A DNA stretch of 64,000 bases. It comes from Candidatus Bariatricus faecipullorum. GTDB lineage: Bacteria > Bacillota > Clostridia > Lachnospirales > Lachnospiraceae. Of the stretch, positions 9,433 to 17,778 are shown piece after piece (the stretch's first letter is position 1; the number at the start of each line of letters is the position of its first letter). The notes under the pieces are model-generated. The model saw only the letters and a list, made by a program, of their open reading frames with translations, was not told the origin of the DNA and made no database searches. The stretch covers positions 1-64,000 of the forward strand of contig DWYV01000056.1 of the NCBI GenBank assembly GCA_019118525.1. Reading direction: 5' to 3'. Made by a program: the position numbers and the translations under genes.

Positions 9433-11379
9433 ATGAAAAATATACTTGCTTTTCGGACATCCCGGTCCAGGATGATTCTGTTATGTTTAGTGGATATCAT
9501 TACAATTATTTTCGATTCTTTTCTGTCCCTGGTGATGAGATTTGAATGGTCTTTTAACATGATTCCGGCGGAATACATGAACAGTGTAAAGCAGTACATG
9601 CTGATAAACATCGTAACAACACTGATTCTGTTTCTGCTTCTGAATCTGTATAACAGTGTCTGGAGTTTTGCAGGAGTTCATGAGCTGGTACTGATAGTGG
9701 CGGCATCTACCCTGTCCATGCTGTTTCAGGCTTTTGGCATGCAGATACTGGTGTTACCGGTACCGCGAAGCTACCATGCCTTTTATTTCTTCCTGCTGAT
9801 AATGACAACCACGATTACCCGGTTTTCCTACCGGGGACTCCGAATGGTGAAAAACGGAGTCCGGAAGCAGGAAGGACATACCAAAAACACACTGGTAGTC
9901 GGAGCCGGAGAGGCCGGCAGCATGATTATTCAGGAACTGAAATCCAGCCGCTATCTGAATCGCCGGGTTGTGGGAGCTATTGATGACAACCCTTCTAAAA
10001 AGGGGAAATTTATACATGGAGTCCGAATTCTGGGAAACCGGAATGACATTGTGGAGATTGCGAAAAAATACGAGGTTGAAGAGATTATCGTTGCAATCCC
10101 CTCTGCGCCTCAGAAAGAGACGCGGGCAATTTTGAAAATCTGTAACGAGACGGACTGTAAGCTGAAAATCCTGCCCGGGATGTATCAGCTGATTACAGAA
10201 GAAGTAAATGTGTCCAAGCTGCGGGACGTATCCATTGATGACCTGCTTGGAAGAGATGCCATACAGATAGATTTGGACAGTGTGGTAAGTCATCTGACAG
10301 ACAAGACGATTCTGGTAACCGGGGGAGGTGGTTCCATCGGAAGTGAGCTTTGCCGGCAGATTGCAAAGTATCATCCCCGTCGACTGATTATTTTTGATAT
10401 TTACGAGAACAATGCCTATGACATTCAGCAGGAGCTGAAGCATGATTTCCCGGACCTGAATCTGAAAGTACTGATTGGTTCCGTGAGAAATACAAACCGG
10501 ATTGAGACCGTGATGGAGCGGTACCGTCCTGATGTGGTCTATCATGCAGCGGCCCATAAGCACGTGCCGCTAATGGAAGACAGTCCTAATGAGGCAATTA
10601 AAAATAACGTGTTTGGAACCTATAAGACTGCCCGTGCGGCGGACAAGTACGGGGTAAAACGTTTTGTCCTGATTTCCACGGATAAAGCGGTGAATCCGAC
10701 GAATATTATGGGTGCTTCCAAGCGGATGTGTGAGATGATTATCCAGACTTTCAACCACTATTCCAAGACCGAATATGTGGCGGTACGGTTCGGAAATGTG
10801 CTGGGCAGCAATGGTAGTGTGATTCCCCTGTTTAAAAAGCAGATGGAAGCCGGAGGCCCGGTCACGGTTACGCACCCGGATATTATCCGTTACTTTATGA
10901 CGATTCCGGAGGCTGTATCGCTGGTACTGCAGGCAGGCGCCTTTGCCGAAGGCGGGGAAATCTTTGTGCTGGATATGGGAGAACCGGTGAAAATTGATGA
11001 CCTGGCAAAGAACCTGATTCGACTGTCGGGCTATACCCTTGGCGTGGATATGGAAATTAAGTATACCGGACTGCGGCCAGGGGAAAAATTATACGAAGAG
11101 CTGCTGATTAAAGAAGAAGGACTGAAGAAAACAAAAAATGAACTGATTTTTATCGGTGAACCGCTGGAGTTTGACGAGGTTCATTTTCTGAGTGAACTGA
11201 AAAAACTGGAGCAGGCGGCAATCGATGAAAGCATGGACATTAAAGAAATGGTGGCCGAAATCATTCCGACTTATCATATCCGGAAAGAGGATAAAGAGCG
11301 GGACGAGGCGATATACAGAGAACTGGTAAGTCTCGGGAAGGCCAGTCATGAAAAACCAGTAGTAGGAGTGAAGGAATAA
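9433..11379 (+). CDS. Membrane nucleotide-sugar 4,6-dehydratase (CapD/PglF family)
   Basis: A 648-residue protein of the CapD/WbpM/PglF type. About four membrane spans occupy residues 10-140. A first Rossmann-like domain starts at VVGAGEAGS (about 155), and the C-terminal short-chain dehydrogenase domain has TGGGGSIGSE (about 294-303) for NAD binding. Further family marks are HKHVPLMED and STDKAVNPTNIMGASKR, in which Met replaces the usual SDR Tyr, as in this family. The usual reaction is dehydration of UDP-GlcNAc to the UDP-4-keto-6-deoxy sugar. An aminotransferase follows with overlapping codons, so the product is probably a 4-amino-4,6-dideoxy sugar. Epimerising and retaining versions cannot be told apart here. 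Confidence 0.88.
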   Translation: MKNILAFRTSRSRMILLCLVDIITIIFDSFLSLVMRFEWSFNMIPAEYMNSVKQYMLINIVTTLILFLLLNLYNSVWSFAGVHELVLIVAASTLSMLFQAFGMQILVLPVPRSYHAFYFFLLIMTTTITRFSYRGLRMVKNGVRKQEGHTKNTLVVGAGEAGSMIIQELKSSRYLNRRVVGAIDDNPSKKGKFIHGVRILGNRNDIVEIAKKYEVEEIIVAIPSAPQKETRAILKICNETDCKLKILPGMYQLITEEVNVSKLRDVSIDDLLGRDAIQIDLDSVVSHLTDKTILVTGGGGSIGSELCRQIAKYHPRRLIIFDIYENNAYDIQQELKHDFPDLNLKVLIGSVRNTNRIETVMERYRPDVVYHAAAHKHVPLMEDSPNEAIKNNVFGTYKTARAADKYGVKRFVLISTDKAVNPTNIMGASKRMCEMIIQTFNHYSKTEYVAVRFGNVLGSNGSVIPLFKKQMEAGGPVTVTHPDIIRYFMTIPEAVSLVLQAGAFAEGGEIFVLDMGEPVKIDDLAKNLIRLSGYTLGVDMEIKYTGLRPGEKLYEELLIKEEGLKKTKNELIFIGEPLEFDEVHFLSELKKLEQAAIDESMDIKEMVAEIIPTYHIRKEDKERDEAIYRELVSLGKASHEKPVVGVKE

Positions 11380-12581
11380 TGGAAAAAATGCAGGTTCCTT
11401 TTTCCCCGCCTGATATTACAGAGGCGGAGATTGAAGCGGTGGCGGACGCACTGCGAAGCGGCTGGATTACAACGGGGCCGAAAACAAAACAGCTGGAAAA
11501 AGAACTGGCTGCGTATATGGGAACGGAGCGGGCAGTCTGTCTGAATTCCGCAACTGCCTGTCTGGAGCTGACGCTGCGCATTCTGGGAATTGGCCAGGGA
11601 GATGAAGTGATAACGACGGCCTATACCTACACGGCTTCTGCCAGTGTGGTAGAGCATGTGGGAGCAAAGCTGGTTCTGGTGGATACGGCGCCGGATTCTT
11701 ATGAGATGGATTACGGACAGCTGGCCTGCGCGATTACAGAAAAGACAAAAGCAGTAATCCCCGTGGACCTGGGTGGAATCATGTGCGATTATGATACGAT
11801 TTTCCGGATTGTGGAAGAGAAAAAAGCTCTGTTTCATCCTGCATCCCCGCTTCAGGAGAAGCTGGGAAGAGTGGCGGTGGTGACAGACGGAGCACACGCC
11901 TTCGGAGCCAGAAGGAAGGGAAAGACCTGCGGACAGGTGGCGGATTTTACTACGTTTTCTTTCCATGCCGTGAAAAACCTGACAACGGCAGAGGGGGGAG
12001 CAGTGACCTGGCGCAGCAGGGAAGATATGGACAGCGAAGAACTGTACCGGCAGTATATGCTGCTGTCTCTTCACGGTCAGTCCAAAGACGCTCTTGCAAA
12101 AACAAAGCTGGGAGCCTGGGAGTATGACGTGGTAGCCCCCTATTATAAATGCAACATGACAGATATTATGGCTGCTCTGGGTCTGGTTCAGCTGCACAGA
12201 TATGCGGAACTGGAACAGAGAAGAAAAGAGATTATAGAAAAATATAATGAAGGTCTGAAAAATCTTCCGGTTCGGCTGATGCAGCATTATGGAGAGGACC
12301 ATCAGTCCAGCGGGCATCTTTACCTGGTACGGGTGAATGGGAAAAGCCGGGAAGAATGTAATGAGATTATTCGGAAGATGGCAGAAGACGGGGTGGCGAC
12401 GAATGTACATTACAAACCCCTGCCTCTGCTGACAGCCTATAAAAACATGGGATTTGATATAAAGGACTATCCCAATGCCTATGCACAGTTTGAAAATGAG
12501 ATTACTCTGCCTCTTCATACAAAACTGACGGATGAACAGGTGGAGTATGTAATTCAGACATTTTGCAAATATGTACAGTAA
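11379..12581 (+). CDS. DegT/DnrJ/EryC1/StrS family sugar aminotransferase
   Basis: A 400-residue PLP-dependent aminotransferase. The Schiff-base lysine is K199 in TTFSFHAVKNLTTAEGG, and the N-terminal FSPPDITEAEI and GPKTKQLE segments are typical of enzymes acting on UDP-4-keto-6-deoxy sugars (PglE-like). The VTDGAHAFGA motif (168-177) stacks on PLP. Its ATG overlaps the last base of the dehydratase, which implies coupled translation and a joint pathway: dehydration then amination at C4. No PglD-type acetyltransferase is encoded next to it. The substrate is inferred from this neighbourhood only. Confidence 0.9.
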   Translation: MEKMQVPFSPPDITEAEIEAVADALRSGWITTGPKTKQLEKELAAYMGTERAVCLNSATACLELTLRILGIGQGDEVITTAYTYTASASVVEHVGAKLVLVDTAPDSYEMDYGQLACAITEKTKAVIPVDLGGIMCDYDTIFRIVEEKKALFHPASPLQEKLGRVAVVTDGAHAFGARRKGKTCGQVADFTTFSFHAVKNLTTAEGGAVTWRSREDMDSEELYRQYMLLSLHGQSKDALAKTKLGAWEYDVVAPYYKCNMTDIMAALGLVQLHRYAELEQRRKEIIEKYNEGLKNLPVRLMQHYGEDHQSSGHLYLVRVNGKSREECNEIIRKMAEDGVATNVHYKPLPLLTAYKNMGFDIKDYPNAYAQFENEITLPLHTKLTDEQVEYVIQTFCKYVQ

Positions 12582-12594
12582 GGATGGATGCGCG

Positions 12595-13275
12595 ATGCGA
12601 GACTGGGAGAGCATGCCCCCCTTTATAAAAAATGAAAGCGTCAAAGAATATTATGATATTCTGAAACAGCATGAAAAGGAACTGCGGCTGAAAAGGAAAG
12701 CAGATGTGGTTCTGTCAGTTCTGATGATTTCCTTTCTCTGGCCGGTGTTTCTGATAATCGGGATTCTGATTAAACTGGATTCCCCTGGTCCTGTCTTTTT
12801 TAAGCAGGAAAGAGTGACCCAGTATGGAAGAAAATTTCAGATACTGAAATTCCGGACTATGGTGCAGGATGCGGAAAAGCTGGGAAGTCAGATTACGAAG
12901 AGTCATGACAGCCGTCTGACCCGTGTGGGAAAGGTAATCCGTGGCTGCCGGATAGACGAGCTTCCTCAGCTTTTTAATGTACTGACCGGCGATATGTCGT
13001 TTGTGGGCACCAGACCGGAAGTAGTGAAATATGTGAGAGCCTATACAGATGAAATGAAGGCAACCCTTCTTCTGCCGGCAGGCGTTACTTCTGAGGCCAG
13101 CATCTCTTATAAAGACGAAGGAGAGCTGATGGAAGGAGTGGAGGATGTGGACAGCGTCTATATTCACCAGGTGCTGCCGGAAAAGATGCAGTACAACCTG
13201 GATGCGCTGAGAAATTACAGCCTTCTGGGAGATTTTCGGACGATGATAAGAACGGTGTTTGCCGTATTAAGATAA
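12595..13275 (+). CDS. Monotopic phosphoglycosyl transferase (PglC/WcaJ-type sugar transferase)
   Basis: A 226-residue initiating enzyme that moves a sugar-1-phosphate from a UDP-sugar to undecaprenyl phosphate at the inner membrane face. It has one re-entrant hydrophobic helix after KRKADVVLSV and the family blocks SPGPVFFKQERV, KFRTM, RVGKVIRGCRIDELPQL and SFVGTRPEV; the Asp-Glu pair in RIDELPQ is catalytic in the family. I chose the ATG at 12595, which sits behind AAGGATGG, over the in-frame ATG at 12571. It follows the dehydratase and aminotransferase, so it may use their UDP-diamino- or aminodeoxy-sugar. The stop is 12 bp before the next gene. Confidence 0.92.
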   Translation: MRDWESMPPFIKNESVKEYYDILKQHEKELRLKRKADVVLSVLMISFLWPVFLIIGILIKLDSPGPVFFKQERVTQYGRKFQILKFRTMVQDAEKLGSQITKSHDSRLTRVGKVIRGCRIDELPQLFNVLTGDMSFVGTRPEVVKYVRAYTDEMKATLLLPAGVTSEASISYKDEGELMEGVEDVDSVYIHQVLPEKMQYNLDALRNYSLLGDFRTMIRTVFAVLR

Positions 13276-13287
13276 GGGGGAGCAGGT

Positions 13288-14319
13288 ATGACAGTGACTG
13301 TCTGCGTGGTTGCAAAAAACGAAGAGCGGACCCTGCCCAGGCTGCTGGAAGATATCAAGCAGCAGACTTATCCGGCAGAAGAGATGGAAGTCCTTTTAGT
13401 GGACAGCCTTTCTGAAGACGGGACCCGGAAGATAATGGAGAAATTCGCGGAAGAAAATCCGCAGTACAGACGGGTCTCTGTGCTGAAAAATGAAAAAGGA
13501 AATCTTCCGGCCGGATGGAATGTGGCCCTGCGGAATTTTGAAGGGGATGTGATCGTCCGGATTGACGCCCATGCCCGGATACCGGAAGATTTTGTGCAGA
13601 AGAATGTGGAATGCCTGGAAGGTGGAGAGAGTGTTTCGGGAGGACCAAGACCCAGTCTTCCGGAAGAGGATACGCCCTGGCAGAGACTGCTTCTCAGTGC
13701 GGAAAGTTCTATGTTTGGCAGCAGCATCTCGGATTTTCGCCGGGGAGAGAAAAGAAAATATGTAAAATCCCTGTTTCATGGGGCTTATCGGAGAGAAGTC
13801 TTTGAGAAAGTGGGATTTTTTAATGAAGAGCTGGGACGGACAGAAGACAATGAAATGCATTACCGGATGAGAAAGGCCGGATACAGACTGTGCTTTGACC
13901 CGTCGATTCATTCCTGGCAGTATACCAGGAGTTCTCTGCGGGGAATGATGAAACAGAAATATGGAAACGGATACTGGGTGGCCCTGACTTTGAAGGTTTG
14001 CCCAAAGTGTCTGGGAATTTATTATTTTGTGCCGTTTGCATTTGTGCTGGGAATTCTTTTCACTACGGTACGGGCGGCGCTTGGAAAGCCCAGGATGGCG
14101 ATTCTGATGTGGACGGCCTACTGGTCGGCAGCTGTTGCAATGGCGTGGGCTGCGGTACGGAAAGAGGCAAAACATTTATGCCAGCTTCTTCTGCCGGTGA
14201 TATTTTTTCTTCTTCACGTAAGCTATGGCGTGGGAAGTCTGGTGGGATTTTTGAAGCTGCCATTCTGGAAAGGCAGTACGGACAGAGGAGGACAGAATGA
14301 TGGCAGGAAAGAAAATTGA
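13288..14319 (+). CDS. Family 2 glycosyltransferase with C-terminal membrane spans (ExoA-like)
   Basis: A 343-residue glycosyltransferase. It begins VTVCVVAKNEERTLPRLL, has LVDSLSEDGT for nucleotide binding and RIDAHARIP with the DxH/DxD metal motif (around residue 92), as in succinoglycan ExoA. GRTEDNEMHYRMRKAGY is the acceptor-side ED block. Three or so hydrophobic segments at residues 245-330 anchor it in the membrane. RBS AAGGGGGAG is close to the ATG. It should add the second sugar to the lipid-linked intermediate made by the phosphoglycosyl transferase. The last 23 bp overlap the GtrA gene. Confidence 0.87.
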   Translation: MTVTVCVVAKNEERTLPRLLEDIKQQTYPAEEMEVLLVDSLSEDGTRKIMEKFAEENPQYRRVSVLKNEKGNLPAGWNVALRNFEGDVIVRIDAHARIPEDFVQKNVECLEGGESVSGGPRPSLPEEDTPWQRLLLSAESSMFGSSISDFRRGEKRKYVKSLFHGAYRREVFEKVGFFNEELGRTEDNEMHYRMRKAGYRLCFDPSIHSWQYTRSSLRGMMKQKYGNGYWVALTLKVCPKCLGIYYFVPFAFVLGILFTTVRAALGKPRMAILMWTAYWSAAVAMAWAAVRKEAKHLCQLLLPVIFFLLHVSYGVGSLVGFLKLPFWKGSTDRGGQNDGRKEN

Positions 14320-14725
14320 TACGACGCCTGTTAAGTTTGTGCTGGTAGGAGTTGTAAACACGATTGTGGGAACCAGTGTCATGTTTATTATGTACAATGT
14401 GTTTTCCTTCAATTACTGGATTTCATCCGCGGCAAACTATGTAGTGGGCAGTATTGTAAGCTATTTTCTGAATAAGTATTTTACATTCCAGGATAAAGAG
14501 AAATCCTGGAAGACGGTCGTGAGATTTGTACTGAACATTTCTGTGTGTTATCTGATAGCCTATGGCCTGGCCAGACCTCTGGTACGAATGGCGCTTGGCG
14601 GTTTTTCGCAGACAATTCAGGAGAATATCGCCATGCTTGCGGGAATGTGCCTGTTTGTTGTGGTAAATTATATTGGCCAAAGGTTTTTTGTGTTTAATAA
14701 TAGCAGTCAAAAAGAAGAGAAGTAA
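14297..14725 (+). CDS. GtrA family membrane protein
   Basis: A 142-residue protein with four predicted membrane spans and the GtrA signature: KFVLVGVVNTIVG at the start, then NYVVGSIVSYFLNKYFTF. GtrA proteins are thought to help move undecaprenyl-linked sugars across the membrane or to assist sugar modification of polymers. Start at 14297 behind GGAGGACAG; a second ATG follows directly. The overlap with the glycosyltransferase before it supports a joint role as a lipid-linked sugar handler. Confidence 0.88.
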   Translation: MMAGKKIDTTPVKFVLVGVVNTIVGTSVMFIMYNVFSFNYWISSAANYVVGSIVSYFLNKYFTFQDKEKSWKTVVRFVLNISVCYLIAYGLARPLVRMALGGFSQTIQENIAMLAGMCLFVVVNYIGQRFFVFNNSSQKEEK

Positions 14726-14728
14726 ACT

Positions 14729-15961
14729 ATGAACCGAATTATAGAGTGGTGGGAAACGGAAAAGATAAGAAAAACTTTTTTTGAAGCAGTGTATCTCATG
14801 TTTTTCTTCGTCTTTTTGCTTCAGCGGGTTTTATGGACAACTATGTTTACCACATGGTATCCAGAATATTTTCAACTGTTCCTTAGAATACTGATGGTTT
14901 TTTTTATTGCAGCGAAGCTGGGAAGCGGAAAGCGGTTTTCGCTGAGTGAAATTATCTGGTTTCTTCTGGTTACAATGGCCCTGGTGGCAGTGTGGCAGAA
15001 AGCAGGTTATGATGAACTGCTGGATGTGGCTCTTCTGATAGCAGGGGCATATGAAACAGATTTTAAGAAAATACTAAAGGTGTATTTATTGGTTGAGATA
15101 GCAGTCATGATTGTAACAATGACAGCTTCTCAATTGGGGCTTGTTGAAGATCTGATTTATCATAGAGGCGATAACATCAGGATGGCTTTTGGATATATGT
15201 ATCCTACGGATTATACGGCCCATATTTTTTATATTGTGCTTGCCTGGTGCTTTCTTAGAGGAGCGGCAGTCAGTTATCAGGAGTGCTGTATCTTTGCCCT
15301 GCTGGGCGCGTTTGCCCTGATTTTCTGTGACGCACGTATGAATGCCGGGTGTCTTATGCTGACAGCAGTGGTGTTTGCAGTGCTCCGGTTCTGGAATACA
15401 AAGGCAAAAGAGACTTTTACACATGTAAAGAAGGTTAAAATAGAAAAAAAGATAAGCGGGATATTTGTAGCAGCTCCCGTGATATGTGCTACGGTTATGT
15501 TAAGCCTGACCTGGTTTTACAGTGAAGAGAATTCATTTCTTTCCCTTATTAACAGATGGTTAAGCAATAGGCTGTCGTTGGGAAAAAGAGGCTTCACAGA
15601 ATTTGGAGTGTCTTTGTTTGGACAGTGGCTTCCTATCGTAGGAAATGGAGGGTCCACAGAACCAAGGGATAATTATTTTTTTCTGGACAGCTCTTACGTG
15701 AATATTCTGCTTTCTTTCGGAATGGTGCTCTTCTGTGTGGTAATGGCCATGCATTTGTGGAATCAGATTCAGCTACGCAGAAACGCAATGTACGCAGGAA
15801 TGCTTGTCTTGTGTCTGCTTTTTGTTCAGTGTATGGTAGAACATCATATGATGGAAATTGCATATAATCCATTTCTCTTTATGATTCTGGCTGATAAAAA
15901 GTCATTGGTGGGAATAGATAATAACGGGGAACGCAAGGGGAGAAAAACGCAGAAAAATTAG
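14729..15961 (+). CDS. Polytopic membrane protein, polymerase-like (Wzy-type candidate)
   Basis: A 410-residue membrane protein with about ten spans and a longer periplasmic-side loop between residues 255 and 320 containing NGGSTEPRDNYFFLDSSYVNIL. A conserved-looking IRMAFGYMYPTDYTAH segment lies mid-protein. Topology and position after a phosphoglycosyl transferase, a glycosyltransferase and GtrA suggest a glycan polymerase or ligase. Sequence similarity to O-antigen polymerases is weak by nature, so this is inference. The 4-bp gap to GtrA places it firmly in the operon. The gene is visibly richer in A/T than its neighbours. Confidence 0.65.
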   Translation: MNRIIEWWETEKIRKTFFEAVYLMFFFVFLLQRVLWTTMFTTWYPEYFQLFLRILMVFFIAAKLGSGKRFSLSEIIWFLLVTMALVAVWQKAGYDELLDVALLIAGAYETDFKKILKVYLLVEIAVMIVTMTASQLGLVEDLIYHRGDNIRMAFGYMYPTDYTAHIFYIVLAWCFLRGAAVSYQECCIFALLGAFALIFCDARMNAGCLMLTAVVFAVLRFWNTKAKETFTHVKKVKIEKKISGIFVAAPVICATVMLSLTWFYSEENSFLSLINRWLSNRLSLGKRGFTEFGVSLFGQWLPIVGNGGSTEPRDNYFFLDSSYVNILLSFGMVLFCVVMAMHLWNQIQLRRNAMYAGMLVLCLLFVQCMVEHHMMEIAYNPFLFMILADKKSLVGIDNNGERKGRKTQKN

Positions 15962-16056
15962 CAGATAAAACCATGGACACAATAGGAAAAAAAGTGTATG
16001 ATAAAAAGGATTATGATAGTATCCAGATAATGCAAATGGAAGAAAGAGGAAAGCAC

Positions 16057-17508
16057 ATGAAGATAATAAAACGGATTGCAGCATTATTATTAACGGTGGC
16101 CCTGATGGTGCCTTGTATTTCCGAAGTAGTACTGGCGGCAGACGGAGTTATCTATTTTTCGGATTTGGAAACCACGGTGGGCGCGACTTTTACGATTACG
16201 GGAACCGTCGTAAACCGGACGGGGAGTCTGGGAAATGTCACGGTTGAAATGTCCTACGATACTGCTTACATGCAGTTCTTAAGCGGGGACGGAGTCAATG
16301 CGGACAGCGACGGAAATCTTACCTATACCGGAACAGCTTCCGGAGACACTCTGGAATTTACCATGGAATTCCAGGCTCTGCAGGAGGGAAGTACCCGGAT
16401 GGAGCAGGGAACTGCAACGGTAACAACAGCGGACGGGAGCACGCTGGAATGTGACAGCGGCTACGCGGACATTACTATCGGACCCGGGGATCCCAGTCTG
16501 ATAGTGCAGTCTGGAAACACAACGGAAGTGACCGTGGACGGACAGACCTATACACTGTCTGAAGATTTTACGGACAATGCGATACCTCAGGGATTTTCCA
16601 GAGGAGAATTTACATATAACGATACCACTTATGCAGGTGCAGTTCAGGAATCAGCGGGAGTGACACTGGCCTATCTGGTAGACAGCTCTGATGAAGGTGA
16701 TTTCTGGGTTTATAATGCAGATGATTCCAGCTTTTCACCCTGCGAGGAAGTGATGATATCCGACACATACTCCCTGCTTTTGATGGATGGGACGAACGCG
16801 GTTTCTCTGCCTTCCAGCTATTCAGACTCCGCAATAGAAATCAGCGGCAAGGAAATTCCTGCCTGGTCCAGTCCGGATAGAGAAGGATTTTATGTGCTGT
16901 ACGGAGTAAACAGTGACGGGGATGCCTCTCTGTATCTGTTTGATTCGCTGGAACATACCTACCAGAGAATGGAAACTCCTGCTTCGCAGTCATCTGATGG
17001 TAACAGTTCTTCCGGACTCTGGGACAGAATTTCCGGTTTTATTACGGACCACCTGCTCTGGATTGTGGTAGGTGTGGCATGCTTTGCGGTCATTATTCTG
17101 GTATTCCTTATTGTGCTGGGAGTGAAACTTCTGCACAGAAATAAAGAACTGGATGACTTGTATGATGAAATTGATGCGGGACAGGATGACAGACCGGCAG
17201 CGAGAAACAGTAACCGGAATCAGTTCCTGCGCAGTCAGGATGATGACGACCTGGATGACGACTATTATGATGATGATGAATACTTTGATGACGACGATGA
17301 CGATGATTACTACGAAGATGACTATTATGAGGATGACGAACTGGATGATTTGAGAAAAGAATTCCAGAGCAGCCGTAAGGACTCCGGTCATCAGTATGAT
17401 GATTATTATGATGAGGATGACTTTGAAGAAGATGCACCTGCATTGTCACGAAGAAAAAGCGGTAAGAAGAATGATACCTATGAGATGGACTTCATTGATT
17501 TAGATTAG
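16057..17508 (+). CDS. Membrane-anchored protein with cohesin-like domain and Asp-rich tail
   Basis: A 483-residue protein. Residues 1-28 are a signal peptide (KIIKRIAALLLTVALMVP, cut near LAADG). Residues 30-142 resemble a cohesin fold: a start like VGATFTITG, a middle with MSYDTAYMQF, and an end with YADITIG. Residues about 150-310 form a second beta-rich region without a family I know. A membrane span is at 333-358, followed by a tail of about 120 residues very rich in Asp, Glu and Tyr (395-432 almost only these). There is no LPXTG. The ATG at 16057 has AGAGGAAAG before it; the longer frame to 15973 has no ribosome site. It ends the second surface-glycan operon. Function is unknown. Confidence 0.7.
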   Translation: MKIIKRIAALLLTVALMVPCISEVVLAADGVIYFSDLETTVGATFTITGTVVNRTGSLGNVTVEMSYDTAYMQFLSGDGVNADSDGNLTYTGTASGDTLEFTMEFQALQEGSTRMEQGTATVTTADGSTLECDSGYADITIGPGDPSLIVQSGNTTEVTVDGQTYTLSEDFTDNAIPQGFSRGEFTYNDTTYAGAVQESAGVTLAYLVDSSDEGDFWVYNADDSSFSPCEEVMISDTYSLLLMDGTNAVSLPSSYSDSAIEISGKEIPAWSSPDREGFYVLYGVNSDGDASLYLFDSLEHTYQRMETPASQSSDGNSSSGLWDRISGFITDHLLWIVVGVACFAVIILVFLIVLGVKLLHRNKELDDLYDEIDAGQDDRPAARNSNRNQFLRSQDDDDLDDDYYDDDEYFDDDDDDDYYEDDYYEDDELDDLRKEFQSSRKDSGHQYDDYYDEDDFEEDAPALSRRKSGKKNDTYEMDFIDLD

Positions 17509-17525
17509 AAAAGATAGAGGGCAGA

Positions 17526-17557
17526 GTGGGCAATACTTAATGTATTGCCTACTTTGT
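17526..17557 (+). terminator. Hairpin after the cohesin-like gene
   Basis: GGCAATAC and GTATTGCC form a stem around TTAAT, extended by AGTG/TACT with one mismatch, then TTTGTTAT. It is a modest terminator placed 20 bp after the stop of the surface-glycan operon. Confidence 0.6.
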
Positions 17558-17684
17558 TATATAGAGTAAATTATGCGTTGGATGAGAAGAGGGAGAAGCA
17601 TTATTAGAACATATACTTTACATAAAATGTAAAAAAGAGCTGTTTCCAAAATCCGCAGCGAAATATCAACGCCGCCCCTGCATC

Positions 17685-17713
17685 TTGCGCAATCCCTGGG
17701 AAAATGGTAAAAT
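17685..17713 (+). promoter_or_regulatory. glmS promoter
   Basis: TTGCGC (17685-17690), 17-bp spacer, TAAAAT (17708-17713), about 65 bp before the glmS start. The 5' leader is therefore only about 60 nt. I looked for the core of the glmS ribozyme across 17509-17778 and did not see it. Confidence 0.65.
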
Positions 17714-17778
17714 CATAAAGAATATGTCTTTCTAAGACCTGAAACCTGACAGAAATCTATGACTGGAGGAAAATAATT

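Noticed and set aside
11346-12644. 432-codon minus-strand frame opposite the DegT aminotransferase
   Set aside because: Cys/His-rich shadow product; + strand has PLP lysine motif and coupled operon structure.
17225-17345. Apparent GATGAC tandem DNA repeat
   Set aside because: It is the Asp-rich coding part of the cohesin-like protein and stays in frame; low-complexity coding, not a separate repeat element.
17630-17778. glmS ribozyme or other riboswitch in the glmS leader
   Set aside because: The ribozyme core sequences were not found by eye; kept only as an observation to be tested.
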